Part shown: in pieces, positions 27,235 through 36,009 of the stretch
Position numbering within the stretch: position 1 is the first letter of the stretch
Layout of the letters: each line of letters begins with the position of its first letter
Assembly (NCBI RefSeq): GCF_003316765.1
Contig: NZ_NIJF01000039.1
Location: 39,021-103,020 of the forward strand
Length of the DNA: 64,000 nucleotides
DNA from: Bacillus sp. P14.5
Lineage (GTDB): Bacteria; Bacillota; Bacilli; Bacillales; Bacillaceae_B
Direction: 5' to 3'
The notes under the pieces: model-generated
What the model saw: only the letters and a program-made list of their open reading frames with translations
Databases searched by the model: none
Told to the model about the DNA's origin: nothing
Translations under genes and position numbers: made by a program

Positions 27235-27312
27235 ATTTTATCAGTTAAAAGAAGGACAAGTCAATGAAAACACGAACATTGTTTCCAATGATTATTTTAT
27301 TTGTTCGTAAAA
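27235..27312 (-). promoter_or_regulatory. purA promoter with paired PurR boxes
   Basis: On the minus strand TTGACT (27259-27264), 18 bp and TAAAAT (27235-27240) form a sigma-A promoter. Two inverted PurBox-like sites, AAAACACGAACATT (27267-27280) and its partner ending in TTTGTTCGTAAA (27299-27310), each differ from AWWWCCGAACWWT by about one base. They lie at and just upstream of the -35, as in PurR-repressed Bacillus genes. Confidence 0.7.
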
Positions 27313-27414
27313 ACTAGGTCTTCTTTCCTTTTACTCTTTAGTTTGCGAAGATACCGGGAAATCTATTAGTCCTAATTTAATGTTTTAGTGTAAAAGTTGT
27401 GGTTTAGATTTTAG

Positions 27415-27680
27415 GGTTCTTTTTTCGCCTTGTTGTGTCTTTCAGATGTTCATAAGGGATATCTGAGGGCTGTTTTTGTTCTCCTGGTGTCTCTCGAGAT
27501 GTTCATGAAGGACACCTAAACCCACTTTTCGCTCTCCTGGTGTCCCTCGAGATGTTCACGAAGGACACCTGAACCCTTTTTTCACCCTTCAGGTGTCTCT
27601 CAAGAAGCCCACGAGAGACACCAGAGCCCGTTTTCCCACTCTGGTATCACTCACGGTTTACATGAAGGACACGGCTACAT
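27415..27680. repeat. Hairpin array C (five units, ~52-bp pitch)
   Basis: Five imperfect units begin near 27434, 27486, 27539, 27592 and 27643, spaced 51-53 bp. The stem is GGTGTC...GACACC, extended to 10 bp in the fourth unit (GGTGTCTCTC/GAGAGACACC). Linkers are pyrimidine-rich (ACCCTTTTTTCGCT type). The array occupies most of the 557-bp spacer between dnaC and purA. No open reading frame there is credible. Confidence 0.8.
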
Positions 27681-27713
27681 AGCTACCCCATACCGCTGTA
27701 TATCCATACAAAA

Positions 27714-27742
27714 AAGAGCCAAGGGGGAATCCCTCGACTCTT
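27714..27742 (-). terminator. Terminator of dnaC
   Basis: AAGAGCCAAGGG pairs with CCCTCGACTCTT (two wobble pairs) and is followed on the minus strand by TTTTTTG. The stem begins at the dnaC stop codon. Confidence 0.75.
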
Positions 27743-29106
27743 TATGCACCAGGCGGAACACCTGCGTCATCATACCTTCTTTCCAGGTTGACGAACTTGT
27801 TATATTCTTTAACAAAGGCAAGAGATACGGTACCGACCGGGCCGTTACGCTGCTTGGCGATGATGATTTCTATGATGTTCTTATTCTCTGATTCTTTGTC
27901 ATAGTAGTCATCACGGTATAAGAAGGCCACGATATCGGCATCCTGCTCGATACTTCCGGATTCACGGATATCTGACATCATCGGACGCTTATCTTGGCGT
28001 TGCTCCACTCCACGGGACAGCTGGGACAAGGCGATGACGGGCACTTCCAGTTCACGGGCAAGACCTTTGAGCTCACGGGAAATTTCCGATACTTCCTGCT
28101 GGCGGTTCTCGCCGGAGCGTCCGCTTCCCTGGATCAGCTGCAAGTAGTCGATCAGAACCATTCCAAGGCCTTGTTCCTGCTTAAGGCGGCGGCATTTGGA
28201 ACGGATTTCACCGATTTTGATGCCTGGGGTGTCATCGATGTAAATCCCAGCATTTGATAGGCTTCCCATTGCCATTGTCAGTTTACGCCAATCTTCATCT
28301 GTCAGCGATCCTGTACGCAGGTTCTGGGCATTGATGTTTCCTTCTGCACAAAGCATACGCATGACAAGCTGTTCGGCACCCATCTCCAAACTGAAAATTG
28401 CGACGTTCTCATCCGTTTTCACGGCAACATTCTGCGCAATATTAAGAGCGAAGGCCGTCTTACCAACGGAAGGACGGGCCGCAACAATGATCAGGTCATT
28501 CCGCTGGAAGCCTGCCGTCATTTCATCCAGGTCGGCGAAGCCGGTTGGGATGCCGGTAACATCTTCTGTACGATTATGAAGGAGCTCAATATTATCATAG
28601 GCCTTCACCAGTACATCCTTAATGTCATGGAACGCCCCGGCGTTTTTACGCTGTGCAACTTCCATGATATTTTTCTCGGCTTCACTTAAAAGAGCATCGA
28701 CTTCATCCTCTCGGGAATAGCCATCTTGAGCGATGGTCGTTGCTGTCCGGATCAGCCTTCTGAGCAGGGATTTTTCTTCGACGATCTTGGCGTAATATTC
28801 AATATTGGCCGCTGTTGGGACAGAGCCTGCCAATTCACTCAAATAAGATACTCCGCCGACATCCTCAAGCTCTTTTATGGCAGAGAGCTCTTCAGTGACA
28901 GTGATCAAGTCGACTGCTTTTCCCTTGTCACTCAGATTCAGCATGACATTGAAGATCTTCTGGTGCGAACTGCGGTAGAAATCTTCGGGGATGAGTGATT
29001 CAGATGCCTGGGTCAAGGTGCTTGGCTCAAGGAAAATGGCACCAAGGACCGCCTGCTCAGCTTCTATATTTTGCGGTGGAACGTGATTGGACAATATTTC
29101 ATTCAT
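27742..29106 (-). CDS. dnaC: Replicative DNA helicase (DnaB family; dnaC in Bacillus)
   Basis: This 454-residue hexameric 5'-3' helicase unwinds DNA at the replication fork. It has an N-terminal primase-interacting domain (to about residue 110), a linker and a RecA-like ATPase domain with Walker A ARPSVGKTAF (about 208-217), Walker B MVLIDYLQL and the SQLSRGVEQR arginine-finger region. Length equals B. subtilis DnaC. It follows rplI in the conserved order gdpP-rplI-dnaC and is ended by a terminator. Confidence 0.97.
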   Translation of the reverse strand: MNEILSNHVPPQNIEAEQAVLGAIFLEPSTLTQASESLIPEDFYRSSHQKIFNVMLNLSDKGKAVDLITVTEELSAIKELEDVGGVSYLSELAGSVPTAANIEYYAKIVEEKSLLRRLIRTATTIAQDGYSREDEVDALLSEAEKNIMEVAQRKNAGAFHDIKDVLVKAYDNIELLHNRTEDVTGIPTGFADLDEMTAGFQRNDLIIVAARPSVGKTAFALNIAQNVAVKTDENVAIFSLEMGAEQLVMRMLCAEGNINAQNLRTGSLTDEDWRKLTMAMGSLSNAGIYIDDTPGIKIGEIRSKCRRLKQEQGLGMVLIDYLQLIQGSGRSGENRQQEVSEISRELKGLARELEVPVIALSQLSRGVEQRQDKRPMMSDIRESGSIEQDADIVAFLYRDDYYDKESENKNIIEIIIAKQRNGPVGTVSLAFVKEYNKFVNLERRYDDAGVPPGA

Positions 29107-29235
29107 ATAATGTAAAACCTCCAGAGAGAAGGATTTTTTTCAATAGAAAAAATGTGACCGGCATACCCTACCAGATCACATTTATATAAGTCTATTCTAT
29201 TTTAACACGTTTTTCGGTAAAATCGATTTCCAATA

Positions 29236-29684
29236 TTAGTTTTCTTCTGTAACATGCACTTTCAAAGTGGCTGTTACATCTTGGTGAAGTTTAACAGGCA
29301 CATTAGTGAAGCCCAATGAACGGATGGCATCGTTCATTTCGATTTTGCGTTTGTCCACTTTGATTTTATGGGATTTCTTCAACTGATCTGCAATTTGCTT
29401 GCTTGTGATTGAGCCGAAGAGACGTCCGCCTTCACCTGATTTTGCTTTCATTTCCACTGTGAGCTCTTCCAGTGTTGCTTTCAGATTCTTTGCATCTTCC
29501 AGCTCTTCCTGGGCTTGTTTCTTTTCTTTATTTTTCTGGCCTTCCAATTGGCTTACACTGGAATTTGTTGCTTCTACAGCAAGTCCTTGCTTGATGAGGA
29601 AGTTATGGGCATACCCATCTGCCACATTCTTCACTTCTCCTTTTTTCCTTTTCCTTTAACATCTTTAAGAAAAATTACTTTCAT
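29236..29684 (-). CDS. rplI: 50S ribosomal protein L9 (frameshifted near the 5' end)
   Basis: Ribosomal protein L9 binds domain V of 23S rRNA and helps hold the frame. The gene starts at 29684 ([14 protein letters not shown]), but after codon 15 a run of six A (29641-29646 as T on the plus strand) is one short. With seven A the frame joins exactly to [18 protein letters not shown] and gives the standard 149 residues. As written, only the 132-residue 3' part is open. Other homopolymers in the window show the same one-base loss, so sequence error is the likeliest cause. The start overlaps the gdpP stop (ATGA). Confidence 0.88.
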
Positions 29685-31654
29685 GATTCTTTTCCCCCTT
29701 CAAAGTATTCATCCAAGGCCGCCTTAAGGCTGTATTCAGCTTCCCCAACGGTAATGCCGGGAAGCTGTGTAGCGGCATTGGTTAAATGTCCTCCGCCCTG
29801 GAGTGTTTCCATAATAATTTGAACGTTCACTTCACCAAGAGAGCGGGCACTGATTCCGACAAGGTCATCTGTTCTTTTTGATAGAACAAAAGAGGCAACG
29901 ACGCCATCCATCGTCAGAAGTGTATCAGCAGCCTGGGCGATCAATACAGGGTCGTAGATAATATCTTCCTCACCCTTGGCAATCGCCACTCCATCGTAAT
30001 AGAAGTCCACTGTTTCAATCAACCGGGAACGCTTGATATACGTTTCCACGTCTTCTTTCAGGAACTTTTGGACCAGCACTGTATCTGCGCCCTGTCCTCT
30101 AAGGTAAGAGGCGGCATCAAATGTTCTGGACCCTGTTCTCAAGGTGAAGCTCTTTGTATCGACGATGATGCCCGCCAAAAGAGCTGTGGCTTCCATCATC
30201 GAAATTTTTTCGTGCTTCGGCTGGTATTCCAGCAGCTCGGTTACAAGCTCTGCTGTAGAGGAGGCGTATGGCTCCATGTAAACAAGCAGAGGATTCTTGA
30301 TAAAGTCTTCGCCGCGTCGGTGATGGTCAATGATAACAACCCGTTCAGCCCTCTGCAATAGCCTTTCCTCAATAACCAGGGAAGGTTTATGAGTGTCCAC
30401 AACCACAAGCAGTGTATCATCAGTCATGAGGTCCAATGCTGCTTCAGGAGTAATGAACTTGGAATGCAGGTCAGGATTCGATTTTATTTCATTCATCAAT
30501 CGTTTCACGCCATTGTCGATTTCATTGAAATTAACGACCACATAGCCCTCCTTCTGGTTCATCTGAGCCACTTTGCGAACTCCGATGGCAGCTCCAATCG
30601 CATCCATGTCAGGCATCCTGTGACCCATTACAATGACTTTGTCGCTCTCCACCATAAGCTCCTTCAAGGCATGTGAAATCACGCGGGCACGAACCCTGGT
30701 CCGTTTCTCCATTGGATTTGTTTTTCCTCCATAGAATTTCACTTTCCCATTTGGCTGCTTGATCGCCACCTGGTCACCGCCGCGCCCAAGGGCAAGGTCG
30801 AGGCTTGACTGCGCAAGGGTGCCGAGTTCAGGCAGTGTCGATACCCCGGTTCCGACTCCAAGGCTCAGGGTAAGCGGCACATTTTGCTTGGAGGTTGTAT
30901 CCCTGACATCATCGAGAATCGAAAACTTATCTTTTTCCAATTGCTGAAGGATCTTCTCATTGAAAACCGCTATGAATCTTTCTGAGGAAATCCGCTTGAG
31001 GAGAACGCCGGAATCCTTTGCCCACTTATTCAGGATGGATGTAACCATGCTGTTCAAACTGCTTCGCGTCTGATCGTCCATTCCTTGAGTAAGCTCATCG
31101 TAATTATCCAGGAATATGATAGCAATTGCCGTTCGTTCTTCTTCATATTGCTTTTCGATTTCCGTTTGTTCTGTCACATCAAAGAAATAAAGGAGCCTTT
31201 CCTCAAGCTTCAAAATGACACGGAATTTGCGCTCATTAAGCGTAACGACTTCCGTATCCACTTCCTGCTTGATCAATGGCACAACGGAATCGGCTACATC
31301 ATAAAGCGAACGTCCCACCAATGTGTCTTCATTGAAACAAGAAGCCATGAACGGATTCGTCCACTCAATATAGTAATCATCATTAATGAGCATAATCCCA
31401 ATCGGCATCTCCATTAATGCCTCTTCTCCGACTCTTTTCAAACGGTAGGAGAGGGTCGAAATATATTCTTCTGTTGATTGATAGGTCTTCTTTTCATAGT
31501 AAAACGCAATATAAAATACGGCGGCCAGCAGGACGAACCCAGCAAGGGAAATCCACCAATTATAGAAGGCAGCAGCTGCCAGGACAAGGACAGAAATGGC
31601 TGCCAGCCCATAAAGCGGATACCTGACCAATCGTTTTTTATAGTTAGATGTCAT
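29681..31654 (-). CDS. gdpP: Cyclic-di-AMP phosphodiesterase GdpP
   Basis: This 657-residue membrane phosphodiesterase degrades the essential messenger c-di-AMP, affecting potassium balance, cell-wall stress and beta-lactam tolerance. It has two N-terminal membrane helices (about 12-52), a heme-binding-type PAS domain (about 75-155), a degenerate GGDEF domain (about 170-310) without GGDEF residues, and DHH-DHHA1 catalytic domains (about 340-655) with HRMPDMDAIG, VDTHKP, IDHHRRG and the C-terminal GGGH. It is translationally coupled to rplI by a 4-bp overlap and preceded by yybS. Confidence 0.96.
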   Translation of the reverse strand: MTSNYKKRLVRYPLYGLAAISVLVLAAAAFYNWWISLAGFVLLAAVFYIAFYYEKKTYQSTEEYISTLSYRLKRVGEEALMEMPIGIMLINDDYYIEWTNPFMASCFNEDTLVGRSLYDVADSVVPLIKQEVDTEVVTLNERKFRVILKLEERLLYFFDVTEQTEIEKQYEEERTAIAIIFLDNYDELTQGMDDQTRSSLNSMVTSILNKWAKDSGVLLKRISSERFIAVFNEKILQQLEKDKFSILDDVRDTTSKQNVPLTLSLGVGTGVSTLPELGTLAQSSLDLALGRGGDQVAIKQPNGKVKFYGGKTNPMEKRTRVRARVISHALKELMVESDKVIVMGHRMPDMDAIGAAIGVRKVAQMNQKEGYVVVNFNEIDNGVKRLMNEIKSNPDLHSKFITPEAALDLMTDDTLLVVVDTHKPSLVIEERLLQRAERVVIIDHHRRGEDFIKNPLLVYMEPYASSTAELVTELLEYQPKHEKISMMEATALLAGIIVDTKSFTLRTGSRTFDAASYLRGQGADTVLVQKFLKEDVETYIKRSRLIETVDFYYDGVAIAKGEEDIIYDPVLIAQAADTLLTMDGVVASFVLSKRTDDLVGISARSLGEVNVQIIMETLQGGGHLTNAATQLPGITVGEAEYSLKAALDEYFEGGKES

Positions 31655-31685
31655 GATTTCAGCTCCTCAAATAAGAATGCTAACC

Positions 31686-32621
31686 TTATGACTTACGTTG
31701 AAGGCGCTGTCTAAGATCAAATCCTAAATCAATTATACCTATAATCCTTACGAACTCATAAAGCGGAAACGCTAATACGATAATTAAAATCATTAATCCC
31801 TTCGGCCACTTTTTTAAATAGGCAAAGAAATAAATAAACGAAAGACCTTGTACAAACAGCAGCAGCTGAAGCACATAAAAAAGGTTGAACAGTGTCCAGT
31901 GAAGATATGTACCCATCTCAGGTCTTACCGTAATCATCAGAATCAATGTAATTAAATAATACCATACTATGCTTTGTGGAAGCTTCCAATATCTGAAAGA
32001 GGGAAACTTGGCTGATTGGATCCCGATTTTTCTAAGCAGTGGAAAATTCACACTGATGATAATGAGCATCATACCAAAAGCGAGAATCAAAAAGATGGAT
32101 GGAATTATAATCTCAAATTGCTCCATAGATGCGCGAATTTCCTCTATTCTCTCTGGAGGAATCGGCTGTCCCAATGCTTCTGCACGCTGGATAGCGTCTG
32201 ATAATAATTTTTGAGACTGATCTTTGGACTCTTCGATTACATTCATCCCGAGAAATAGAATGGAAACAATATACTGAAATACGGTACTGACCAAAAGGAC
32301 GATACTGGTCACCAGATAAATCATCATTTTGGATTTTTTATTTTTCAGCATCCATCCGATAATGATACCCACAGTTCCAAAGGAAAGCGTTAAAGGAAGG
32401 GTTAGAAGAAATACCCCTGCCATTAAGGAAATAAAGAGAGCAGCCGCAAGCATTATCAATGCCGGCTTGATCCCATGTTTCTCGCTGTAAATAATGAATG
32501 GAAGCACCAAAAAAAATATTGTAATGGTGCTGATGACCGGCAAATAGGCAGTCATCAACATTAAAACAGTATATATTGCGAGCAATAATGCTCCTTCCGT
32601 AAGTGTACGGGCGTTTTTCAC
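31686..32621 (-). CDS. yybS: YybS family (DUF2232) membrane protein
   Basis: This 311-residue polytopic protein has about eight hydrophobic segments and belongs to the DUF2232 family, always found next to gdpP/yybT in Bacillaceae. Function is unknown. The fold resembles energy-coupling-factor substrate-binding subunits, so a transport role is conceivable but unproven. It begins with GTG at 32621 behind GGGGGTG. The gdpP gene follows after about 30 bp, so yybS-gdpP-rplI read as one unit. Confidence 0.92.
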   Translation of the reverse strand: MKNARTLTEGALLLAIYTVLMLMTAYLPVISTITIFFLVLPFIIYSEKHGIKPALIMLAAALFISLMAGVFLLTLPLTLSFGTVGIIIGWMLKNKKSKMMIYLVTSIVLLVSTVFQYIVSILFLGMNVIEESKDQSQKLLSDAIQRAEALGQPIPPERIEEIRASMEQFEIIIPSIFLILAFGMMLIIISVNFPLLRKIGIQSAKFPSFRYWKLPQSIVWYYLITLILMITVRPEMGTYLHWTLFNLFYVLQLLLFVQGLSFIYFFAYLKKWPKGLMILIIVLAFPLYEFVRIIGIIDLGFDLRQRLQRKS

Positions 32622-32655
32622 TTGGACACCCCCACAATTCTGAATCTTTAACAGA

Positions 32656-32826
32656 GGCTCTTTTCGTTAACTTTGTTGCTATTTAATATGTAATTCGGAA
32701 AATAATGCCGTAATTCCCCCAAAAATCCTGGTAAGCAAGAAAGAAAAGAGCTACAGCCTCCGTTTATAGAAGAAATCCTTCATATCCGCGGATATCCAAA
32801 AGCAACAATCAAATGCGAAAACAGCC
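32656..32826 (-). mobile_element. MITE-like element, copy 4 (inverted)
   Basis: This 171-bp element in reverse orientation runs from GGCTCTTTTCGTTAACTTTG to GCGAAAACAGCC. It has an exact 8-bp target duplication TTAACAGA (32648-32655 and 32827-32834). It lies 35 bp upstream of the yybS start, between yybS and rpsR. The remaining stretch 32835-33211 shows no convincing gene. Confidence 0.9.
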
Positions 32827-33211
32827 TTAACAGAAGACACGCTTCTTAGATTTTCATTTCCTATAGTCAAGGAAACACCCCTAATTTTATCGGTATTTCC
32901 TTGCAGATTCAATTCATTGCCTTTGAACATAACAGTTTCTTTATAATTATGCAAAAGCGACTTTCTCAAATGCTGCCGGCGAACTTGCCTTCTCATCAGT
33001 ATATCTAATAATGAATGCATGCAAACCTTGAGAAAATCACCTTTCGAAACGTTTTAAAAATAAACTTTCTTGCTATAAAATATAAATTCCGGAAAGTATC
33101 ATTATACAATTCACCGGAAGTTAACTGGCAAGAAAGAACAAGACAGCTCTCCCCATTTAGGGAAAAATCTAAATACCCAAGAGATAAGTTCATACCCCTT
33201 TAGAAAGATAA

Positions 33212-33245
33212 AAAGGAACAGCAGAAGTAATCCTGCTGTTCCTTT
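33212..33245 (-). terminator. Terminator of the rpsF-ssb-rpsR operon
   Basis: A perfect 13-bp stem (33212-33224 with 33233-33245) is followed by TTTTA on the minus strand. It starts 9 bp past the rpsR stop codon. Confidence 0.92.
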
Positions 33246-33253
33246 AATTTCAA

Positions 33254-33487
33254 TTATTCACCTACAACATATGGAAGTAAAGCCATAGTACGTGAGCGTT
33301 TAATTGCACGAGTAAGTCTGCGTTGATATTTAGCGCTAGTTCCTGTCACACGACGTGGAAGGATTTTTCCGCGCTCAGAGATAAATTTTTTCAAAAGATC
33401 TACATCTTTATAGTCGATGTGTGTAATTCCGTTTGAAGTGAAGTAACACACTTTACGACGTCTTTTTCCGCCTCTGCGCATTGCCAT
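33254..33487 (-). CDS. rpsR: 30S ribosomal protein S18
   Basis: This 77-residue basic protein binds the platform of the 30S subunit with S6. The conserved core [20 protein letters not shown] and a leading basic RRGGKRRRK stretch are present. AAGGAGG lies 8 bp upstream of the ATG. It is the last gene of rpsF-ssb-rpsR, the conserved order in Bacillota. Confidence 0.97.
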   Translation of the reverse strand: MAMRRGGKRRRKVCYFTSNGITHIDYKDVDLLKKFISERGKILPRRVTGTSAKYQRRLTRAIKRSRTMALLPYVVGE

Positions 33488-33536
33488 TACAAATCGCCTC
33501 CTTGCTTATTATTTTCATTGCTTCATATATAGAAAT

Positions 33537-34082
33537 TTAGAATGGAAGATCGTCATCCGAAATGTCGATCGGCTGACCGTCATTTGCGAATGGGTCATTA
33601 TCCACACGCGTATAGTTCTGGTTGTTGTTATTGCTGTTGTTATTATTGCGCTGATTCTGATTTTGACTATATGAATAGTCTTGCTGCTGTTTCTGACCGC
33701 CGCCATAATTGTTGCTGCCGCTGCGTTCGCCTTGGTAACCAGAACCGCCGCCTTGGCTTGAGTTCTTAGGCTCAAGGAATTGAACCGATTCAGCAACGAC
33801 TTCAGTCATGAAGACACGCTTGCCATCCTGCCCCTCGAAATTACGAGTTTGGACTCGGCCGTCAACACCGGCTAGGCTTCCTTTTTTCAAGAAGTTAGCC
33901 ACGTTTTCGGCTGGACGACGCCATACAACGCAATTAATGAAGTCCGCTTCACGTTCACCCTGCTGATTCGTAAAAGTACGATTCACTGCAAGCGTGAATG
34001 TAGCCACGGGCACCCCGTTAGGAGTGTATTTCAGTTCTGGATCTTTGGTTAGTCGACCCACTAATATTACTCGGTTCATCAT
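33537..34082 (-). CDS. ssbA: Single-stranded DNA-binding protein
   Basis: This 181-residue essential SSB coats single-stranded DNA at forks. It has an OB-fold (about residues 1-106, [18 protein letters not shown] at the start), a Gly/Gln/Asn-rich linker and the acidic C-terminal tip DISDDDLPF that recruits partner proteins. The ATG at 34082 (MMNRV) matches homologue starts and follows GGAAGGGG. It sits between rpsF and rpsR, with a parS site upstream. Confidence 0.96.
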   Translation of the reverse strand: MMNRVILVGRLTKDPELKYTPNGVPVATFTLAVNRTFTNQQGEREADFINCVVWRRPAENVANFLKKGSLAGVDGRVQTRNFEGQDGKRVFMTEVVAESVQFLEPKNSSQGGGSGYQGERSGSNNYGGGQKQQQDYSYSQNQNQRNNNNSNNNNQNYTRVDNDPFANDGQPIDISDDDLPF

Positions 34083-34109
34083 CAGAATCAACCCCTTCCT
34101 TCTAACGTT

Positions 34110-34125
34110 TGTTTCACGTGAAACA
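34110..34125. other. parS site (rpsF-ssb spacer)
   Basis: A perfect TGTTTCACGTGAAACA palindrome lies in the short spacer between rpsF and ssbA, about 18 kb left of dnaA. Confidence 0.95.
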
Positions 34126-34159
34126 AGTCAGAAGCATTCGTTTTCAAAAAACGTTTGGA

Positions 34160-34447
34160 TTATTCTTCTTCTTTGATTACGATATGACGGATGATATCGT
34201 CAGAGATCTTAGCTAAACGATCGAACTCAGAAACCGCTTCTGTGTTAGAATGGATTTTTACCAATTGGTAGTATCCATCACGGAAGTCATTGATTTCATA
34301 AGCTAAACGACGTTTACCCCACTCTTTCGACTCGATGATTTCCGCGCCATTTGATGTTAGAACGTTATCGAAACGATCAACAACAGATTTTTTAGTTTCA
34401 TCATCTACGTTTGGACGGATAATGTACATAACTTCGTACTTTCTCAT
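34160..34447 (-). CDS. rpsF: 30S ribosomal protein S6
   Basis: This 95-residue protein forms a heterodimer with S18 on the 30S platform. [13 protein letters not shown] at the start and the length match the family. The ATG at 34447 follows AAGGAGGTGAC, whereas an upstream in-frame extension lies in the leader and is rejected. It is the first gene of the rpsF-ssbA-rpsR operon. Confidence 0.97.
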   Translation of the reverse strand: MRKYEVMYIIRPNVDDETKKSVVDRFDNVLTSNGAEIIESKEWGKRRLAYEINDFRDGYYQLVKIHSNTEAVSEFDRLAKISDDIIRHIVIKEEE

Positions 34448-34557
34448 CTTGTAGTCACCTCCTTGTGGTCTATGCGGCTCTTCTCGGCAGAAGAGCAAGG
34501 AGCAATATATTATTACTCACAAGTTAGAATTATATCATAGTGGACGAGTTAATGCAA
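34448..34557 (-). promoter_or_regulatory. rpsF operon promoter and leader
   Basis: On the minus strand TTGCAT (34552-34557), a 17-bp spacer and a perfect TATAAT (34529-34534) form a strong sigma-A promoter. The leader then contains a hairpin GCTCTTCT...AGAAGAGC followed by CCGCA just before the ribosome-binding site. This resembles S6:S18 mRNA leaders that mediate autoregulation, but the match was judged by eye only. Confidence 0.6.
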
Positions 34558-34632
34558 TAGCACGCGGAATACATTAACTTTCTTTCTTTTTAATACAATT
34601 TTTTCGTAAAGATTTTGTCTGTTGAAAGTAAT

Positions 34633-34752
34633 GGATTTCCGCTCCAGGCGTGCGACTCCGCGGGCGGGCGTTGAGCCTCCTCGGCTTCGCCTGCGGGGTC
34701 TCACCTGTCCCGCTAGTACCGCAGGAGGTCGCACGCCATCCGCTCCAATCCT
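34633..34752. repeat. GC-rich palindromic repeat, copy c (complete)
   Basis: This complete ~120-bp copy starts GGATTTCCGCTCCAGGCG and ends CATCCGCTCCAATCC. The two halves pair almost fully around GCCTCCTCGGCTTCGCCTGC. Frames reading through it encode Pro/Arg-rich peptides that are not genes. It lies in the 460-bp spacer between the rpsF promoter and the DUF1129 gene, which holds no gene. Confidence 0.85.
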
Positions 34753-34851
34753 TTTTTGGAAAAAGGGAGGAGGGTAAAATAGCATTGCAAACGCAACAAT
34801 CTTTTGGAAATAGCCTTTCGTAAAGATCTTTTCGCAAGAATTGAGCTACTA

Positions 34852-34893
34852 ATGGATTTCCGCTTCAGCCGTACGACTCCCCTAGGTGGGATT
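34852..34893. repeat. Fragment of the GC-rich palindromic repeat
   Basis: ATGGATTTCCGCTTCAGCCG and the following CGACTCC match the left end of the repeat, but the centre and right arm are missing. It lies about 100 bp from complete copy c. Confidence 0.55.
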
Positions 34894-35016
34894 AGTTATG
34901 ATTTTTTCAAGAAAGCCTTATGCGTAATTGAAAATATTAACCGAAAGATACTTTGAGGGACCATTCCAGGGTGATTACTTTTCATTCACTCTACTGAGCT
35001 ATAGAAGCAGCCCTTT

Positions 35017-35661
35017 TTAAAACTTAATAACTCTATGCCGCAAGATCCAGGATAAACTGAATAAAATTACCGCGATGACCAATGAGGTGTACATCGGCCA
35101 TGCCATTTCATATTGAAATGCATCCTGCAGTTCAAGATAGACAAGCAGTCCAGTCCAACCCATGAAGATAAGTGCCCCCATAGACATCAGCCACAGATTA
35201 GCTCTCTTTTTATATGTTGCCCACTTCATCAGTTTTAAGAGTAACAGTACAACAGCCCCAAAGAATATAATTGAAACTATGATTGGGGTAAGAGGGAGTC
35301 CTTTTTCAGGCGGCATGAAGAGAGAGAAGACTCCGTCCACCAGAAAATACCATCCCATACCTGAGGCAGTAATATAAAAGTACAACCATAATTTGTTCTT
35401 TACTGGCTCTTTTGGCAAATCTCTCAAAAGCTCATCACAGTATTTCTTCGGCTGATCTCCAAACACTTCCTCAGCAGTCTGTCCATTTTCCTGGGCTTCC
35501 AAAAGGTGTTCAAGGATTTCAAGAAGAAGTTCTTCTCCGTCCCGTTCCTCAACATCACTCATCCTGATGTAAAGAAGCATATCTTCGTAGTACTTTTTGT
35601 TTTCTTTATTCAGCTTTTCTCTTCTTTCATTATTCAGCTGGATCATTTCCTTGGCTGTCAT
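35017..35661 (-). CDS. DUF1129/HAAS-type membrane protein
   Basis: This 214-residue protein has a helical cytoplasmic N-terminus (about residues 1-90, starting MTAKEMIQLNNERREKL) of the HAAS/DUF1129 type and four membrane helices after it. Such proteins commonly pair with a PadR regulator gene, and here the start overlaps the PadR stop by 4 bp (ATGA). The function is unknown, and a role in sensing or responding to an envelope signal is inference. Confidence 0.8.
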   Translation of the reverse strand: MTAKEMIQLNNERREKLNKENKKYYEDMLLYIRMSDVEERDGEELLLEILEHLLEAQENGQTAEEVFGDQPKKYCDELLRDLPKEPVKNKLWLYFYITASGMGWYFLVDGVFSLFMPPEKGLPLTPIIVSIIFFGAVVLLLLKLMKWATYKKRANLWLMSMGALIFMGWTGLLVYLELQDAFQYEMAWPMYTSLVIAVILFSLSWILRHRVIKF

Positions 35662-35990
35662 TGGTTTTCCCCTCCTTTAAAGATTGAATCTACTGAAGCG
35701 CTTAATTTCTTCCACTCAACACTGAATTGTTCAAGAGCATTTTCACCTGCAGCGGTAAGGGTGTAATATTTCCGGTTGGGGCCGCTGTCGGATTTTTTCA
35801 TCTTTCCCTGAATTAATCCTTCTTTCTGGAGACGCAATAAAACAGGGTAGATCGAGCCTTCGCTAACAGTATCCATGCCTCTCCGGGATAATTTCACATA
35901 CAGTTCGTATCCATAGGTGGGACTTTCATGAATGATGGCAAGGATACATCCTTCCAAAATGCCTTTTAACATCTGACTTTTTAATGACAC
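35658..35990 (-). CDS. PadR-family transcriptional regulator
   Basis: This 110-residue compact PadR winged-helix protein has the family pattern TYGYELYVKLS, SEGSIYPVLLRLQKEGLI and GPNRKYYTLTAAGE. It lacks the long C-terminal domain of the PadR at 3949. It begins with GTG at 35990 behind GAGAGG and is followed by an overlapping membrane-protein gene, the usual PadR/HAAS operon arrangement. A long inverted repeat upstream is the likely autoregulatory site. Confidence 0.92.
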   Translation of the reverse strand: MSLKSQMLKGILEGCILAIIHESPTYGYELYVKLSRRGMDTVSEGSIYPVLLRLQKEGLIQGKMKKSDSGPNRKYYTLTAAGENALEQFSVEWKKLSASVDSIFKGGENQ

Positions 35991-36009
35991 GTGTCTGCAT
36001 CCTCTCTAA

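Noticed and set aside
27344..27362. Second Noc-like palindrome (ACCGGGAAAT)
   Set aside because: Three of 14 positions mismatch and the CCCGGG core is broken.
29236..29634. Truncated L9 as a true short protein starting at an internal ATG
   Set aside because: The missing 17 residues are found immediately upstream in another frame, including the natural start and ribosome-binding site, so a one-base loss explains it better.
32751..33020. 89-codon minus-strand frame between rpsR and yybS
   Set aside because: Its last 25 codons lie in MITE copy 4, the upstream signal is only AAGG, and removing the element makes it read into the shadow frame of yybS. No family was recognised.
34549..34837. Open frames rich in Pro and Arg across the GC-rich repeat
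   Set aside because: Two frames overlap the same palindrome. Comparable frames appear at the other copies (3404-3610, 11880-12095, 40704-40898) and follow the repeat boundaries, not gene signals.
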